Shown: one piece after another, positions 51,454 through 58,792 of the stretch
How positions within the stretch are numbered: position 1 is the first letter of the stretch
Layout: each line of letters begins with the position of its first letter
DNA from: Nitrospinaceae bacterium
GTDB taxonomy: Bacteria; Nitrospinota; Nitrospinia; Nitrospinales; VA-1
DNA: 64,000 bases
Direction: 5' to 3'
Assembly: GCA_021604505.1 (NCBI GenBank)
Contig: BQJC01000001.1
Span: 620,001-684,000 of the forward strand
Program-made: the position numbers and the translations under genes
Notes under the pieces: model-generated
Told to the model about the DNA's origin: nothing
Databases searched by the model: none
The model's input: only the letters and a program-made list of their open reading frames with translations

Positions 51454-52437
51454 ATGCCAAATAATTTGCTGGTTTATCTCACTCACCCTCATGTCGATAC
51501 TTGGAACTTCAAACCCCAGCACAGGGAAATATTGCAAACCCTGGTTCCCGGACTTGAAGTGACAGTCTGTTATCATTCTGCAGAATTTCTACAAAAGCTT
51601 CCGGATGCCGAGGCGGCCATAGTATGGTACTTTAAAAAGGAATGGCTCTCCAATGCTCCCCGGTTGAAGCTGATCTGCACCCCGGCGGCTGGAAACGACT
51701 GGATCGAAGCCGAGGCGTCGGAGAATCTGAAAATTTCTCATGGCGGTTTTCACGGCTTGATGATCGCCGAATCGGTGACGGGTGCCATCTTCTATTTTTG
51801 TAAGGCGTTTCACTTGTCCGCGACTCTGCAAAAGCAGAGAAAATGGGCGACAAAAAAAGTCTCCGACCACATTAAATCTCTGTATGAAGCAAACGTCACC
51901 ATCCTGGGGTTTGGCAGAATCGGCACGACCATCGGCAAAGTGTTGAAACCCTTTGGGTGTAACATCACCGCAGTGAAACGGGCTCCCGTCCCAGTGCCGG
52001 ATTATTTTTCCCAGGAAGACCGGATCGTCACCGCAGATCAACTGGCAGAGGTTTTGAATACCACCGACCATCTGATCATGGTGCTCCCTGGCGGATCGGA
52101 GACACAGGGAATTTTCAAGCGCGAGCATTTCAGAGCGTTGCCTAAAACCTGCACGCTTTACAATGTCGGTCGGGGAAACGTCTATAAAGAGGAAGATCTG
52201 GTGGCAGCACTGAACGCAGGAGAAATCGCCGGCGCTTATCTGGACGTGTTTGAAAAGGAGCCCCTGCCGCCAGAATCGCTTCTGTGGGATATGAGCAATG
52301 TCCTCATCCAGCCCCATCTGTCCGCCGCTTCTCCGCAATACCTGGAATTGTTTGTTCGCGAGTTTGCGGAAAGAATTAATTCCGGGGAATCGGGGGGATT
52401 GTTAGCTCCTAAATCCAATGACTTCCAAATTGAATGA
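51454..52437 (+). CDS. D-2-hydroxyacid dehydrogenase
   Basis: A 327-residue NAD(P)-dependent dehydrogenase. The Rossmann motif ILGFGRIGTTIGKVL is at about residue 149. The catalytic set is visible: Arg in YNVGRGNVYKEEDL, Glu in DVFEKEPLPPES and His in LIQPHLSAASPQY. The substrate domain motif AGNDWIEAEA and the HGGFHGLMIAESV segment belong to the family. Substrate not identifiable; glyoxylate, hydroxypyruvate or another 2-oxoacid are possibilities. A relic of a second copy lies 550 bases downstream. Confidence 0.9.
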   Translation: MPNNLLVYLTHPHVDTWNFKPQHREILQTLVPGLEVTVCYHSAEFLQKLPDAEAAIVWYFKKEWLSNAPRLKLICTPAAGNDWIEAEASENLKISHGGFHGLMIAESVTGAIFYFCKAFHLSATLQKQRKWATKKVSDHIKSLYEANVTILGFGRIGTTIGKVLKPFGCNITAVKRAPVPVPDYFSQEDRIVTADQLAEVLNTTDHLIMVLPGGSETQGIFKREHFRALPKTCTLYNVGRGNVYKEEDLVAALNAGEIAGAYLDVFEKEPLPPESLLWDMSNVLIQPHLSAASPQYLELFVREFAERINSGESGGLLAPKSNDFQIE

Positions 52438-52517
52438 GTTTTCAGGTGAAGTTGGGGAGTTCCGATCGGACTTGAAGTATTTTGTATGCGCTTTGTCAGC
52501 TATAAGGAGAAAATCAA

Positions 52518-52940
52518 ATGGGGAAAGGATTTGAGTCAAAAACGATTATTAGTAAACCAATTGATGAAGTCTGGTCCTACATCTCTGATTTTAATAATGC
52601 GGACAAATGGATGACGGGGGTGACGGATCTTAGGCCAAAGGAACCAGGTAGCATTTGCAAAGGCAGTAAACTGTTTTTTCAATCCCGGGGGTCAGAGAGG
52701 GAGTCCGAAATCACTGCCTGGGAGCCATTAAAAATGATGGAGCTTACCTCTACACAAGCGGGGGTAACGGCAACCTATGCCTACTCGTTAAAAAGCATGG
52801 GCGACAAAACTGAACTAAAATTAAATGCCGGCTGTATTGCCACTGGATTTTGGAAAATTCTGCACCCAATCATTATCATAGCAATGCGGGCAAGCGATTC
52901 AAAGCATCCGGTCCAGATTAAAAATGCCATTGAGGGTTGA
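52518..52940 (+). CDS. SRPBCC (polyketide cyclase/START-like) family protein
   Basis: A 140-residue protein with the helix-grip fold. FESKTIISKPIDEVWSYISD opens the domain, DFNNADKWMTGVTDL follows, and a beta sheet with ATYAYSLKSMGDKTELKLN closes it, with a C-terminal helix. Proteins of this fold bind hydrophobic ligands; no enzyme activity can be claimed. AAGGAG precedes the ATG. It sits between the intact dehydrogenase and the relic of a second one. Confidence 0.82.
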   Translation: MGKGFESKTIISKPIDEVWSYISDFNNADKWMTGVTDLRPKEPGSICKGSKLFFQSRGSERESEITAWEPLKMMELTSTQAGVTATYAYSLKSMGDKTELKLNAGCIATGFWKILHPIIIIAMRASDSKHPVQIKNAIEG

Positions 52941-52984
52941 CAAGAGTCTGAAAAGGGCTTCCAGTCAGACAAACATACGCGTTG

Positions 52985-53068
52985 CTGCGATTCGCGGCAT
53001 CGCCACAGTATCTGGAGTTATTCATTCGCGAACTCGCTGATCGCATCAACACTGGAGAATTGAAGTGA
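52985..53068 (+). pseudogene. 3' relic of a second D-2-hydroxyacid dehydrogenase gene
   Basis: Translated in one frame the bases give AASPQYLELFIRELADRINT followed by GELK and a stop. The intact dehydrogenase ends AASPQYLELFVREFAERINS-GE, identical at most positions. Only the last 25 codons remain; the region upstream is the SRPBCC gene, so the rest has been lost. Codons differ from the intact copy at many third positions, so the relic is not a recent copy. Confidence 0.8.
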
Positions 53069-53090
53069 ATTTCTCCAGATTTAAAAAATC

Positions 53091-53681
53091 ATGAAAAGCC
53101 ATTTTAAAAACCTGCTGGCTGAAGTCAGGGATTGCCGCTTGTGTGAGGAGCATCTGCCCCTTGGGCCGAGGCCGATTCTTCAGGCCGACCCGAAAGCGAA
53201 AATCCTCATTGCCGGGCAGGCGCCGGGGCGCAAGGTGCATGAAACCGGAGTGCTGTTTAACGACCCAAGCGGCGATCGGTTACGCGAGTGGATGGGAATT
53301 GATAAAGATGTCTTCTATGATGCCACTAAAATCGCTGTTTTGCCGATGGGGTTTTGTTATCCGGGGACCGGAAAGTCCGGAGATTTACCACCCAGGCCGG
53401 AATGCGCGGACGCGTGGCGGGAAAATCTGCTAAAAGGTCTGCCGAAAATTCAACTGACCCTGGTGATCGGGCAATACGCCCAAAAGTATCATCTTGCGGG
53501 AAGGCAGTCGAAGACCCTGACTCAAACCGTTAAAGCCTGGAAAGAATTCTGGCCTGAGGGATTATTGCCCATGCCTCACCCCAGCCCGCGCAACAACATC
53601 TGGCTGAAAAAAAATAAATGGTTTGAAAAAGATGTTCTTCCTGCCTTAAAGGCAAAAGTGAAAACGTTGATCAAGAGGTGA
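53091..53681 (+). CDS. Uracil-DNA glycosylase superfamily protein
   Basis: A 196-residue member of the UDG superfamily (COG1573-like). The start VRDCRLCEEHLPLGPRPI has two cysteines; two more appear in GFCYPGTGKS and RPECADAWRE, so a four-cysteine cluster is possible. ILIAGQAPGRKVHETGVLFN is the active-site motif with Gln in place of the usual Glu of GEAPG, and MPHPSPRNNIW is the C-terminal His motif. It is distinct from the glycosylase at 37832-38500. Activity on uracil is unproven for this subgroup. Its end overlaps the convergent TetR gene by 11 bases. Confidence 0.82.
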   Translation: MKSHFKNLLAEVRDCRLCEEHLPLGPRPILQADPKAKILIAGQAPGRKVHETGVLFNDPSGDRLREWMGIDKDVFYDATKIAVLPMGFCYPGTGKSGDLPPRPECADAWRENLLKGLPKIQLTLVIGQYAQKYHLAGRQSKTLTQTVKAWKEFWPEGLLPMPHPSPRNNIWLKKNKWFEKDVLPALKAKVKTLIKR

Positions 53682-54243
53682 TCGTTGCATTCTCGATCAA
53701 AACTTTTGCTGCATCCTTAGCCTGCTTGGCACTGACAGGTGAGCCGTTGATTTGAGCCATGGTGATAGCCCCTTCAAGTAGCAGCAATAACTGTTCCGCA
53801 AGCAGGTCGGGTTTTTCCACTTTGGCCGCCCTGGCTTGAATCTTGATATAATCCAGAATCAACCCCTTAAAATCCCTGCACGTATTGCGAATGGGGGTGC
53901 CTTTTTCCGGGTATTCCCCCGCCGCCCCGACGTAGAGACAGCCATAAAAGTCATCCTGCCTGAACCAGTTTTCAGCCACATCAAACACCGCCAGTAAACG
54001 ATCCCTCGGCTTCTCGGCATGGCTCTCAACAGCCCGCATGAAAAAATTGCGAAACCGTTCATCGTAATAGCGCAGGACGGCCAGAATCAATTCGTCCTTG
54101 GATTTGAAGTGATTGTATAGCGTTCGCTTGGCGACTCCGGATTCTTTCAAAATCATGTCGATGCCCACCGCGTGGAACCCGCGCCTGGAAAATAACTTCA
54201 CGGCGGTCTCAATTAAATGTTCACGTTTTGAAGAAAGGGTCAT
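53671..54243 (-). CDS. TetR family transcriptional regulator
   Basis: A 190-residue repressor-type protein. The N-terminal helix-turn-helix, residues about 8 to 55, reads RGFHAVGIDMILKESGVAKR followed by TLYNHFKSKDELILAVL. The C-terminal ligand domain includes WFRQDDFYGCLYVGAAGEYP, typical of a TetR_C subfamily near AcuR/YxaF. It is divergent from the YHS-DUF4383 genes and 246 bases separate the starts. A 21-bp palindrome 74 bases upstream of its start is a candidate operator. The inducer is unknown. Confidence 0.9.
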   Translation of the reverse strand: MTLSSKREHLIETAVKLFSRRGFHAVGIDMILKESGVAKRTLYNHFKSKDELILAVLRYYDERFRNFFMRAVESHAEKPRDRLLAVFDVAENWFRQDDFYGCLYVGAAGEYPEKGTPIRNTCRDFKGLILDYIKIQARAAKVEKPDLLAEQLLLLLEGAITMAQINGSPVSAKQAKDAAKVLIENATITS

Positions 54244-54316
54244 GGATGGGTCTAAAAGTTGTTTTTCTCAATGGTACTATTCTGTCTACTATTTTAAATA
54301 AAAAAATAGAAATATA

Positions 54317-54337
54317 GAAATTAAATTTTTTAATTTC
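54317..54337. promoter_or_regulatory. Palindrome, candidate TetR operator
   Basis: GAAATTAAA (54317-54325) and TTTAATTTC (54329-54337) are perfect inverted arms around TTT, in the AT-rich gap between the divergent TetR and YHS genes. Position and symmetry suit a TetR operator serving both directions. Confidence 0.5.
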
Positions 54338-54489
54338 AAATAAAATTTAAAATAAATTTATTTAATTCAATTATTTAACTGAATATTGCTCGTTTGTAAG
54401 GAATTCCGACGTATGTACACTAACCTGTATATTTTTTATGGGTAGATTCCCATCAACTGAGTTTAAACATTTAATCAAAGGAGTGAGTC

Positions 54490-55023
54490 ATGATCACAGG
54501 TATTCGAAGAACCTCATTAGCTTTTATCGCGGTTTCTCTATTGTCCGCATCCATGGTGGGCAACGTCCAGGCAGATAGCATGAAAGCGGGAAGAACGATG
54601 ACAAAAAAATTCGTGCAAATGGCCCCTGGACACAGCCCCGAAGTGACGCATAGCATGCTTGGCGTTCAGGGCTTCGACCTCGTGTCCTACCGCAATGGCG
54701 AAAAGCCTCAGCGCGGAAACGGCAACCATGTGGTCGAGCATCATGGAGTCACCTACCAATTCGTCAACGAAGCAAATAAAGATGAGTTTGCCAAAAATCC
54801 GCATAAATATCTGCCCGCTTATGGCGGTTATTGCGCCTATGGCGTAGCGGTTGGCAAAAAATTCGTTGGCGACCCTGATGTCTGGAAGATTGTGGATGGA
54901 ACGCTTTACCTCAATCTCGACAACAAGATTCAGGGCATCTGGAACAAGGACATCTCAGGCAATATCAAAAAAGCCGAAGCCAATTGGGGACAGATCAAAA
55001 ACAAAAGGGCTTCTGACCTTTAA
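54490..55023 (+). CDS. Exported YHS-domain protein
   Basis: A 177-residue protein with a signal peptide (residues about 6 to 29, ending NVQADS). The mature part has a YHS-like domain: GVQGFDLVSYRNGEKPQRGN, VVEHHGVTYQFVNEANKDEF, and NPHKYLPAYGGYCAYGVAVG with a conserved Cys. Such domains occur in metal-linked or stress proteins. Following residues (DPDVWKIVDGTLYLNLDNKI) form the usual second half. AAGGAGTG precedes the ATG. It is divergent from the TetR gene and probably repressed by it. Its exact role is unknown. Confidence 0.85.
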   Translation: MITGIRRTSLAFIAVSLLSASMVGNVQADSMKAGRTMTKKFVQMAPGHSPEVTHSMLGVQGFDLVSYRNGEKPQRGNGNHVVEHHGVTYQFVNEANKDEFAKNPHKYLPAYGGYCAYGVAVGKKFVGDPDVWKIVDGTLYLNLDNKIQGIWNKDISGNIKKAEANWGQIKNKRASDL

Positions 55024-55053
55024 CAGTTCCAGCGGTATCAGGAGGAACGAGTC

Positions 55054-55095
55054 ATGGTTTCTCAAAGGTCTCTTGGGGGGGGACCATGGCTCTGA
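55054..55095 (+). other. Thirteen-codon frame with strong ribosome site and G8 tract
   Basis: AGGAGG (55040-55045) lies 8 bases before an ATG that encodes MVSQRSLGGGPWL and stops at 55093. A run of eight G (55075-55082) sits inside. With nine G the frame would run on and end at TAA one base before the ATG of the DUF4383 gene; with seven G it would overlap that gene by 25 bases. It could be a leader peptide, a phase-variable frame or a frameshifted small gene. Confidence 0.4.
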
Positions 55096-55149
55096 CTTCC
55101 GGTTTTATTTATCGGCCATCAACTTTTCAAAAGGAAGAGAGGAAATAAA

Positions 55150-55557
55150 ATGGATTCACTGGGAACAAAATTAGCCTGGATTTTTTCCGGCACCTTTTTA
55201 CTGGCGACTGTGGTTGGGTTTATCCCCAATCCTCTGGTGGGGAGTGAAGGCATTTTCCTGACCAACACGCCTCACAATCTGGTTCATTTAGTGACGGCGG
55301 TCGCATTTCTCATCGTCGCAAAAATGGGCAATGTCCCATCCATCAGATTCATGCAGATTTTTGGTCCTGTCTACCTCTTAGTCGGACTGATTGGATTCGC
55401 CGTCACCGGTACAAGTTCCACCGGCATGCTGTTGGGTTTCATCCACATCAATGCCCTGGACAATTTTCTTCACCTGGGTTTAGGCGCGGCCATTTTTTCC
55501 GCCGGAACCATCGCCAACAACGCTTTGAAGTTGAGCAACCGGCCGACCACAGCGTAA
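55150..55557 (+). CDS. DUF4383-like four-helix membrane protein
   Basis: A 135-residue protein with four membrane helices. TNTPHNLVHLVTAVAFLIVA and LGFIHINALDNFLHLGLGAA are the conserved paired segments, each with His, that mark DUF4383-like proteins. AAGGAAGAGAGGAAATAAA precedes the ATG with a usable ribosome site. It follows the YHS gene, with the G8 frame between, and ends before two hairpins that terminate transcription. A membrane partner of the YHS protein is possible. Confidence 0.78.
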   Translation: MDSLGTKLAWIFSGTFLLATVVGFIPNPLVGSEGIFLTNTPHNLVHLVTAVAFLIVAKMGNVPSIRFMQIFGPVYLLVGLIGFAVTGTSSTGMLLGFIHINALDNFLHLGLGAAIFSAGTIANNALKLSNRPTTA

Positions 55558-55598
55558 ACCTATTTTGCAGTTCAGTTGCGTCGGTCATTCATAAGCGG

Positions 55599-55652
55599 AC
55601 CGGCAAAATATTGTGCCGGTTCATGGCGGTCCTTTGGGGCCGCCATTTTTTT
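55599..55652 (+). terminator. Tandem hairpin terminator after the YHS-DUF4383 unit
   Basis: First stem ACCGGCA/TGCCGGT (55599-55605, 55614-55620). Second stem ATGGCGG/CCGCCAT (55623-55629, 55640-55646) followed by seven T (55646-55652). The second is a classical intrinsic terminator on the plus strand; its T run touches the end of gatA on the other strand. Confidence 0.85.
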
Positions 55653-57105
55653 ATAGAGAAGCAAACTTCAGATGAAAATCAGTGGCTTTCTGGAAGTGAT
55701 GGCCGACTTTGAGCAGCGTTTCCTCATCGAACTGTTTGCCCATCAGTTGCAATCCGATGGGCAGCCCTTCCGCCCCCGAGAAACCGCACGGAACGGACAG
55801 GGCAGGGATGCCGGCCAGATTTGCCGAGATCGTGTAAATATCTGCGAGATACATTTGTAAAGGGTCGTCGAGTTTTTCCCCCAATTGAAACGCTGGAGCC
55901 GGACAAGTGGGGGCGACGATCAGGTCGCATTTTTGATACGCTTCCTCAAAATCGCGCTTGATCAAAGTCCGAACTTTTTGTCCCTTGAGATAGTAAGCGT
56001 CGTAATAGCCCGAACTGAGCACAAACGTGCCTAAAATAATGCGGCGCTTCACCTCTTCTCCGAAGCCTTCACTGCGCGTGTTCAGATACATGTTCTGGAG
56101 GTTGTCCGATTGCTCCGACCGGTGGCCGTATCTCACCCCGTCGTAGCGGGAAAGATTGGTGCTGGCTTCGGCACAGGCGAGAATGTAATAGGTGGCCACG
56201 GCGTACTGAGTGTGCGGAAGAGACACCTCCACCTTCTCCATGCCAAGCGTTTCGAGCGTTTGAATGGCGGTCTGCACCGCCTGTTCAACCTCCGGGGCAA
56301 TGCCGGATGTAAAGTATTCCCTGGGAATGCCTATCTTTAGTCCCTTCATCTCTCCCGTTAACGCCTGAGTGAAATCGGGATGTTCTCTATCGGCAGAGGT
56401 GGAATCGAGAGGGTCCTTGCCGCCGATGACGTTCATCAGGAGAGCCGCGTCTTCCACGGTCTTGGTCAGCGGGCCGATTTGATCGAGAGACGACGCAAAC
56501 GCCACAAGGCCAAAACGGGAGACCCGTCCATAAGTCGGTTTCAGTCCCGTGACCCCACAAAAACTGGCCGGTTGCCGAATCGAGCCTCCGGTATCGCTTC
56601 CCAGAGACGCCAGGCACTCGTGTGCGGCGACTGCGGCGGCGGACCCGCCGCTGGAACCTCCGGGAACCCGGTCTTTAGCCCAGGGGTTCAAGGTCGGGTG
56701 ATGCCAGGAGTTTTCGTTTGAAGACCCCATCGCGAATTCATCCATATTGGTTTTGCCGACGATCACGGCGCCTGCGGCCTTCAACCGCTTCACCACCGTC
56801 GCGTCGTAAGGGGAGACAAACTGATCCAGATAACGCGAAGAGCAGGTGGTGCGCAACCCCTGAGTGCAAATCAGGTCTTTCAGGGCAATGGGAATGCCAA
56901 GAAGCGGGGCGTCACCCCCTGCAGCGAATTTCAGGTCGGCTTCCCGCGCCTGATTGAGGGCGGAATCCCTGGTCAGATGCACGTAGGCTTTGACATTCTC
57001 CTCCACCGCGTCGATGCGCTTGAAAACCGCTTCCGTCAATTCAACAGAAGAAAATTCTTTTTTCCTGAGACCTGCTTTGGCCTGGAAGATAGTGGATTGG
57101 TGCAT
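55651..57105 (-). CDS. gatA: Aspartyl/glutamyl-tRNA amidotransferase subunit A
   Basis: Amidase subunit that supplies ammonia for converting Glu-tRNA-Gln (or Asp-tRNA-Asn). The 484-residue protein has the Ser-cis-Ser-Lys triad: Lys in [14 protein letters not shown], Ser in [16 protein letters not shown] and Ser in [15 protein letters not shown], then [14 protein letters not shown] and late [14 protein letters not shown]. All active-site motifs are intact. The ATG at 57105 was used; a TTG at 57117 is the alternative. The gatC stop lies 8 bases upstream of that ATG. gatB is not in this window. Confidence 0.96.
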   Translation of the reverse strand: MHQSTIFQAKAGLRKKEFSSVELTEAVFKRIDAVEENVKAYVHLTRDSALNQAREADLKFAAGGDAPLLGIPIALKDLICTQGLRTTCSSRYLDQFVSPYDATVVKRLKAAGAVIVGKTNMDEFAMGSSNENSWHHPTLNPWAKDRVPGGSSGGSAAAVAAHECLASLGSDTGGSIRQPASFCGVTGLKPTYGRVSRFGLVAFASSLDQIGPLTKTVEDAALLMNVIGGKDPLDSTSADREHPDFTQALTGEMKGLKIGIPREYFTSGIAPEVEQAVQTAIQTLETLGMEKVEVSLPHTQYAVATYYILACAEASTNLSRYDGVRYGHRSEQSDNLQNMYLNTRSEGFGEEVKRRIILGTFVLSSGYYDAYYLKGQKVRTLIKRDFEEAYQKCDLIVAPTCPAPAFQLGEKLDDPLQMYLADIYTISANLAGIPALSVPCGFSGAEGLPIGLQLMGKQFDEETLLKVGHHFQKATDFHLKFASL

Positions 57106-57113
57106 CGTCAGGG

Positions 57114-57395
57114 TCAAATAATTTGCGGTACTTCGTAATGACGCTTTTTTTGTGCAGGGGCCAGATCAAGGGTGTTGCATTCGGGAAAGATCTGCTTTTT
57201 TTCATCTTCCCGGAAAACGTTTTGCAGAGGAATGGCGTGTGAGGTCGGTTCCACCGTCTGGGTGTCCAATTGCTCGAGGTGATCGATATACTCGATGATG
57301 GTTTCCATCTGCTTCCCCAAACGGTCTTTCTCTGAATCGCTCAGGTTGAGGCGGGCCAGCAGGGCCATGTGATCGATGTTAAACTTTTCGGACAT
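57114..57395 (-). CDS. gatC: Aspartyl/glutamyl-tRNA amidotransferase subunit C
   Basis: A 93-residue stabilising subunit. [20 protein letters not shown] at the N-terminus, [20 protein letters not shown] in the middle and FREDEKK near the end are diagnostic of GatC. It wraps around GatA and binds GatB. Its stop lies 8 bases before the gatA ATG. Since asnS is present, the complex most likely makes Gln-tRNA-Gln; a search for glnS would settle it. Confidence 0.94.
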   Translation of the reverse strand: MSEKFNIDHMALLARLNLSDSEKDRLGKQMETIIEYIDHLEQLDTQTVEPTSHAIPLQNVFREDEKKQIFPECNTLDLAPAQKKRHYEVPQII

Positions 57396-57427
57396 AGGGA
57401 TCGGTGAAAATCAGGTTGGAGAAGCTC

Positions 57428-57649
57428 TCAGGATTCCTCAGACTTTCTATCCTTTTTCTTTTTCTTCTTAAGTTCCGCCATTTTTTCAAAAAAAACCATT
57501 TTGCCGGCTTTTCTGGAAAGACGTTTGACCTTTTTTTTGAGCTTGCGGACTTCCGGGCTCTTGGAGGTGTCTTCGGCTTTTTTAACTTCTTCCGCCAGAG
57601 CAGTTTGGGATTTGGTGATGTGTTCTTTCAGCTTTTCAAGTGTCGCCAT
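57428..57649 (-). CDS. Small lysine-rich coiled-coil protein
   Basis: A 73-residue basic protein with about one third Lys. Residues 4 to 28 and 34 to 65 are helical with coiled-coil heptads (LKEHITKSQTALAEEVKKAE, then VRKLKKKVKRLSRKAGKM). I recognise no family. Lys-rich helices of this kind often bind nucleic acid, but that is inference. A GGACACATG context gives a modest ribosome site. It precedes gatC on the same strand. Confidence 0.6.
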   Translation of the reverse strand: MATLEKLKEHITKSQTALAEEVKKAEDTSKSPEVRKLKKKVKRLSRKAGKMVFFEKMAELKKKKKKDRKSEES

Positions 57650-57772
57650 GTGTCCTTTTCCTTAATAGGGATTGAATCGAATTGTCCTGTATAGCAAATT
57701 TTGGGTTGTTTAACAATAAGAAAGGGGGTTCAGTTTCGGTAAAGCGGAGAAGTTTTGCAGATAGATGGAACT

Positions 57773-58003
57773 TTAAAGTGTATTTAAAAGTTTAAAGTAT
57801 TCATCACGGCTCATTCCCGCTGTTCTCATATTTGCTTTAATTATATCCACTCCGACGTTTGGATATTTGGGTATCATTACAGGGCGAGAAACTCCATCTT
57901 TAACCATAGCTATATGGCTACCTTCTGTTCTGTGGTGAGAAAACCCGTATTTTTCAAAAATCTTTTTTAATTTTTTCCAGTGGATCGCTGTTAAGCGTGG
58001 CAA
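57773..58003 (-). CDS. hicA: HicA-type mRNA interferase toxin
   Basis: A 76-residue double-stranded RNA-binding-fold toxin. KLKKIFEKYGFSHHRTEGSH contains the catalytic His at residue 30 in GSH, followed by the strand IAMVKDG and VMIPKYPNVGVDIIKAN at the usual place. It is slightly longer than the 60-residue minimal HicA. Its start overlaps the end of hicB by 13 bases; antitoxin comes first in the operon, as in many hicBA systems. AT-rich relative to gatC. Confidence 0.85.
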   Translation of the reverse strand: MPRLTAIHWKKLKKIFEKYGFSHHRTEGSHIAMVKDGVSRPVMIPKYPNVGVDIIKANMRTAGMSRDEYFKLLNTL

Positions 58004-58347
58004 GGTTCTATTGGGGATGGGTCGTTGACATTGAAGGGGATCGGAACCTCTATCATATGTTCATCATTAGCATCAGGGGTAGAAACGTCTATTGTGTTCT
58101 CATTTCCTTGCATTGAATGAAGGGGGTGAAGCCCGCAATCCTTCAACACCTGATCAATGCTTCCTCTCTCAAAACAAGATATGATAAATAGACTTACGGC
58201 ATCTTTAATATTTTTTTCCGCTTCACCCTTTGAATCTCCCTGAGACCATACGTCCAGAGCAGGGCAACAGGAAACGTAAATATCCCCCTTCTTTTTGACC
58301 TCAATGGGAAGTTTAAAGACAATACACAGTCTGAATTTTTTGTTCAT
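57991..58347 (-). CDS. hicB: HicB-type antitoxin without C-terminal DNA-binding domain
   Basis: A 118-residue partner of HicA. The partial RNase-H-like HicB fold is seen in FKLPIEVKKKGDIYVSCCPA, then LDVWSQGDSKGEAEKNIKDA and VSLFIISCFERGSIDQVLKD. The last 40 residues are acidic/Pro-rich with no ribbon-helix-helix or helix-turn-helix, so autoregulation in the usual manner is doubtful. Overlaps hicA by 13 bases, supporting a two-gene unit. Confidence 0.8.
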   Translation of the reverse strand: MNKKFRLCIVFKLPIEVKKKGDIYVSCCPALDVWSQGDSKGEAEKNIKDAVSLFIISCFERGSIDQVLKDCGLHPLHSMQGNENTIDVSTPDANDEHMIEVPIPFNVNDPSPIEPCHA

Positions 58348-58792
58348 GGGTTTAGTATGGCAGGAAGGAGGGTTGCATTACAAGAAAAAAAGCACCTAGT
58401 AAGTTGCAGTAATTCAATGGTTTTCAGGCAAGTATCGATTTTACAAGTCTTTCAATGTTTTTTTGCAAGAGCAGCTTTTACAGCCAATCTATCGACAATT
58501 TCGAGTGGATTTCTTTAGCTTTAAAAATTGTCCCAAGAAACCAACTAAAAAATGCGGCTATTTTTTCTCCTCAAAAATAATAGAAAAAACAGGCTGTTTT
58601 TTCCGCTGATTATGATCACAACAATTTTGGCTCGAAAACATCAGGTACCAATTAACAACTCAATTGTTCGCCATTTCGCATTGTTTTCGAGGGCAGTAAG
58701 GAATGAGAGGACAGAATTGGCATTTCCGCAGAGAAAAGTCGCATCAGAACTTGGAGCATTAGCGGAGGATTGGCTGAGCCCTATTCCCGGTT
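58348..58792. other. Gene-free stretch upstream of hicBA
   Basis: No gene is supported in these 445 bases. An 83-codon plus frame (58552-58803) begins without a ribosome site and overlaps the phosphatase stop; I see no family in it. The AT-rich region likely holds the hicBA promoter but I find no clear -35/-10 pair. Confidence 0.6.
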
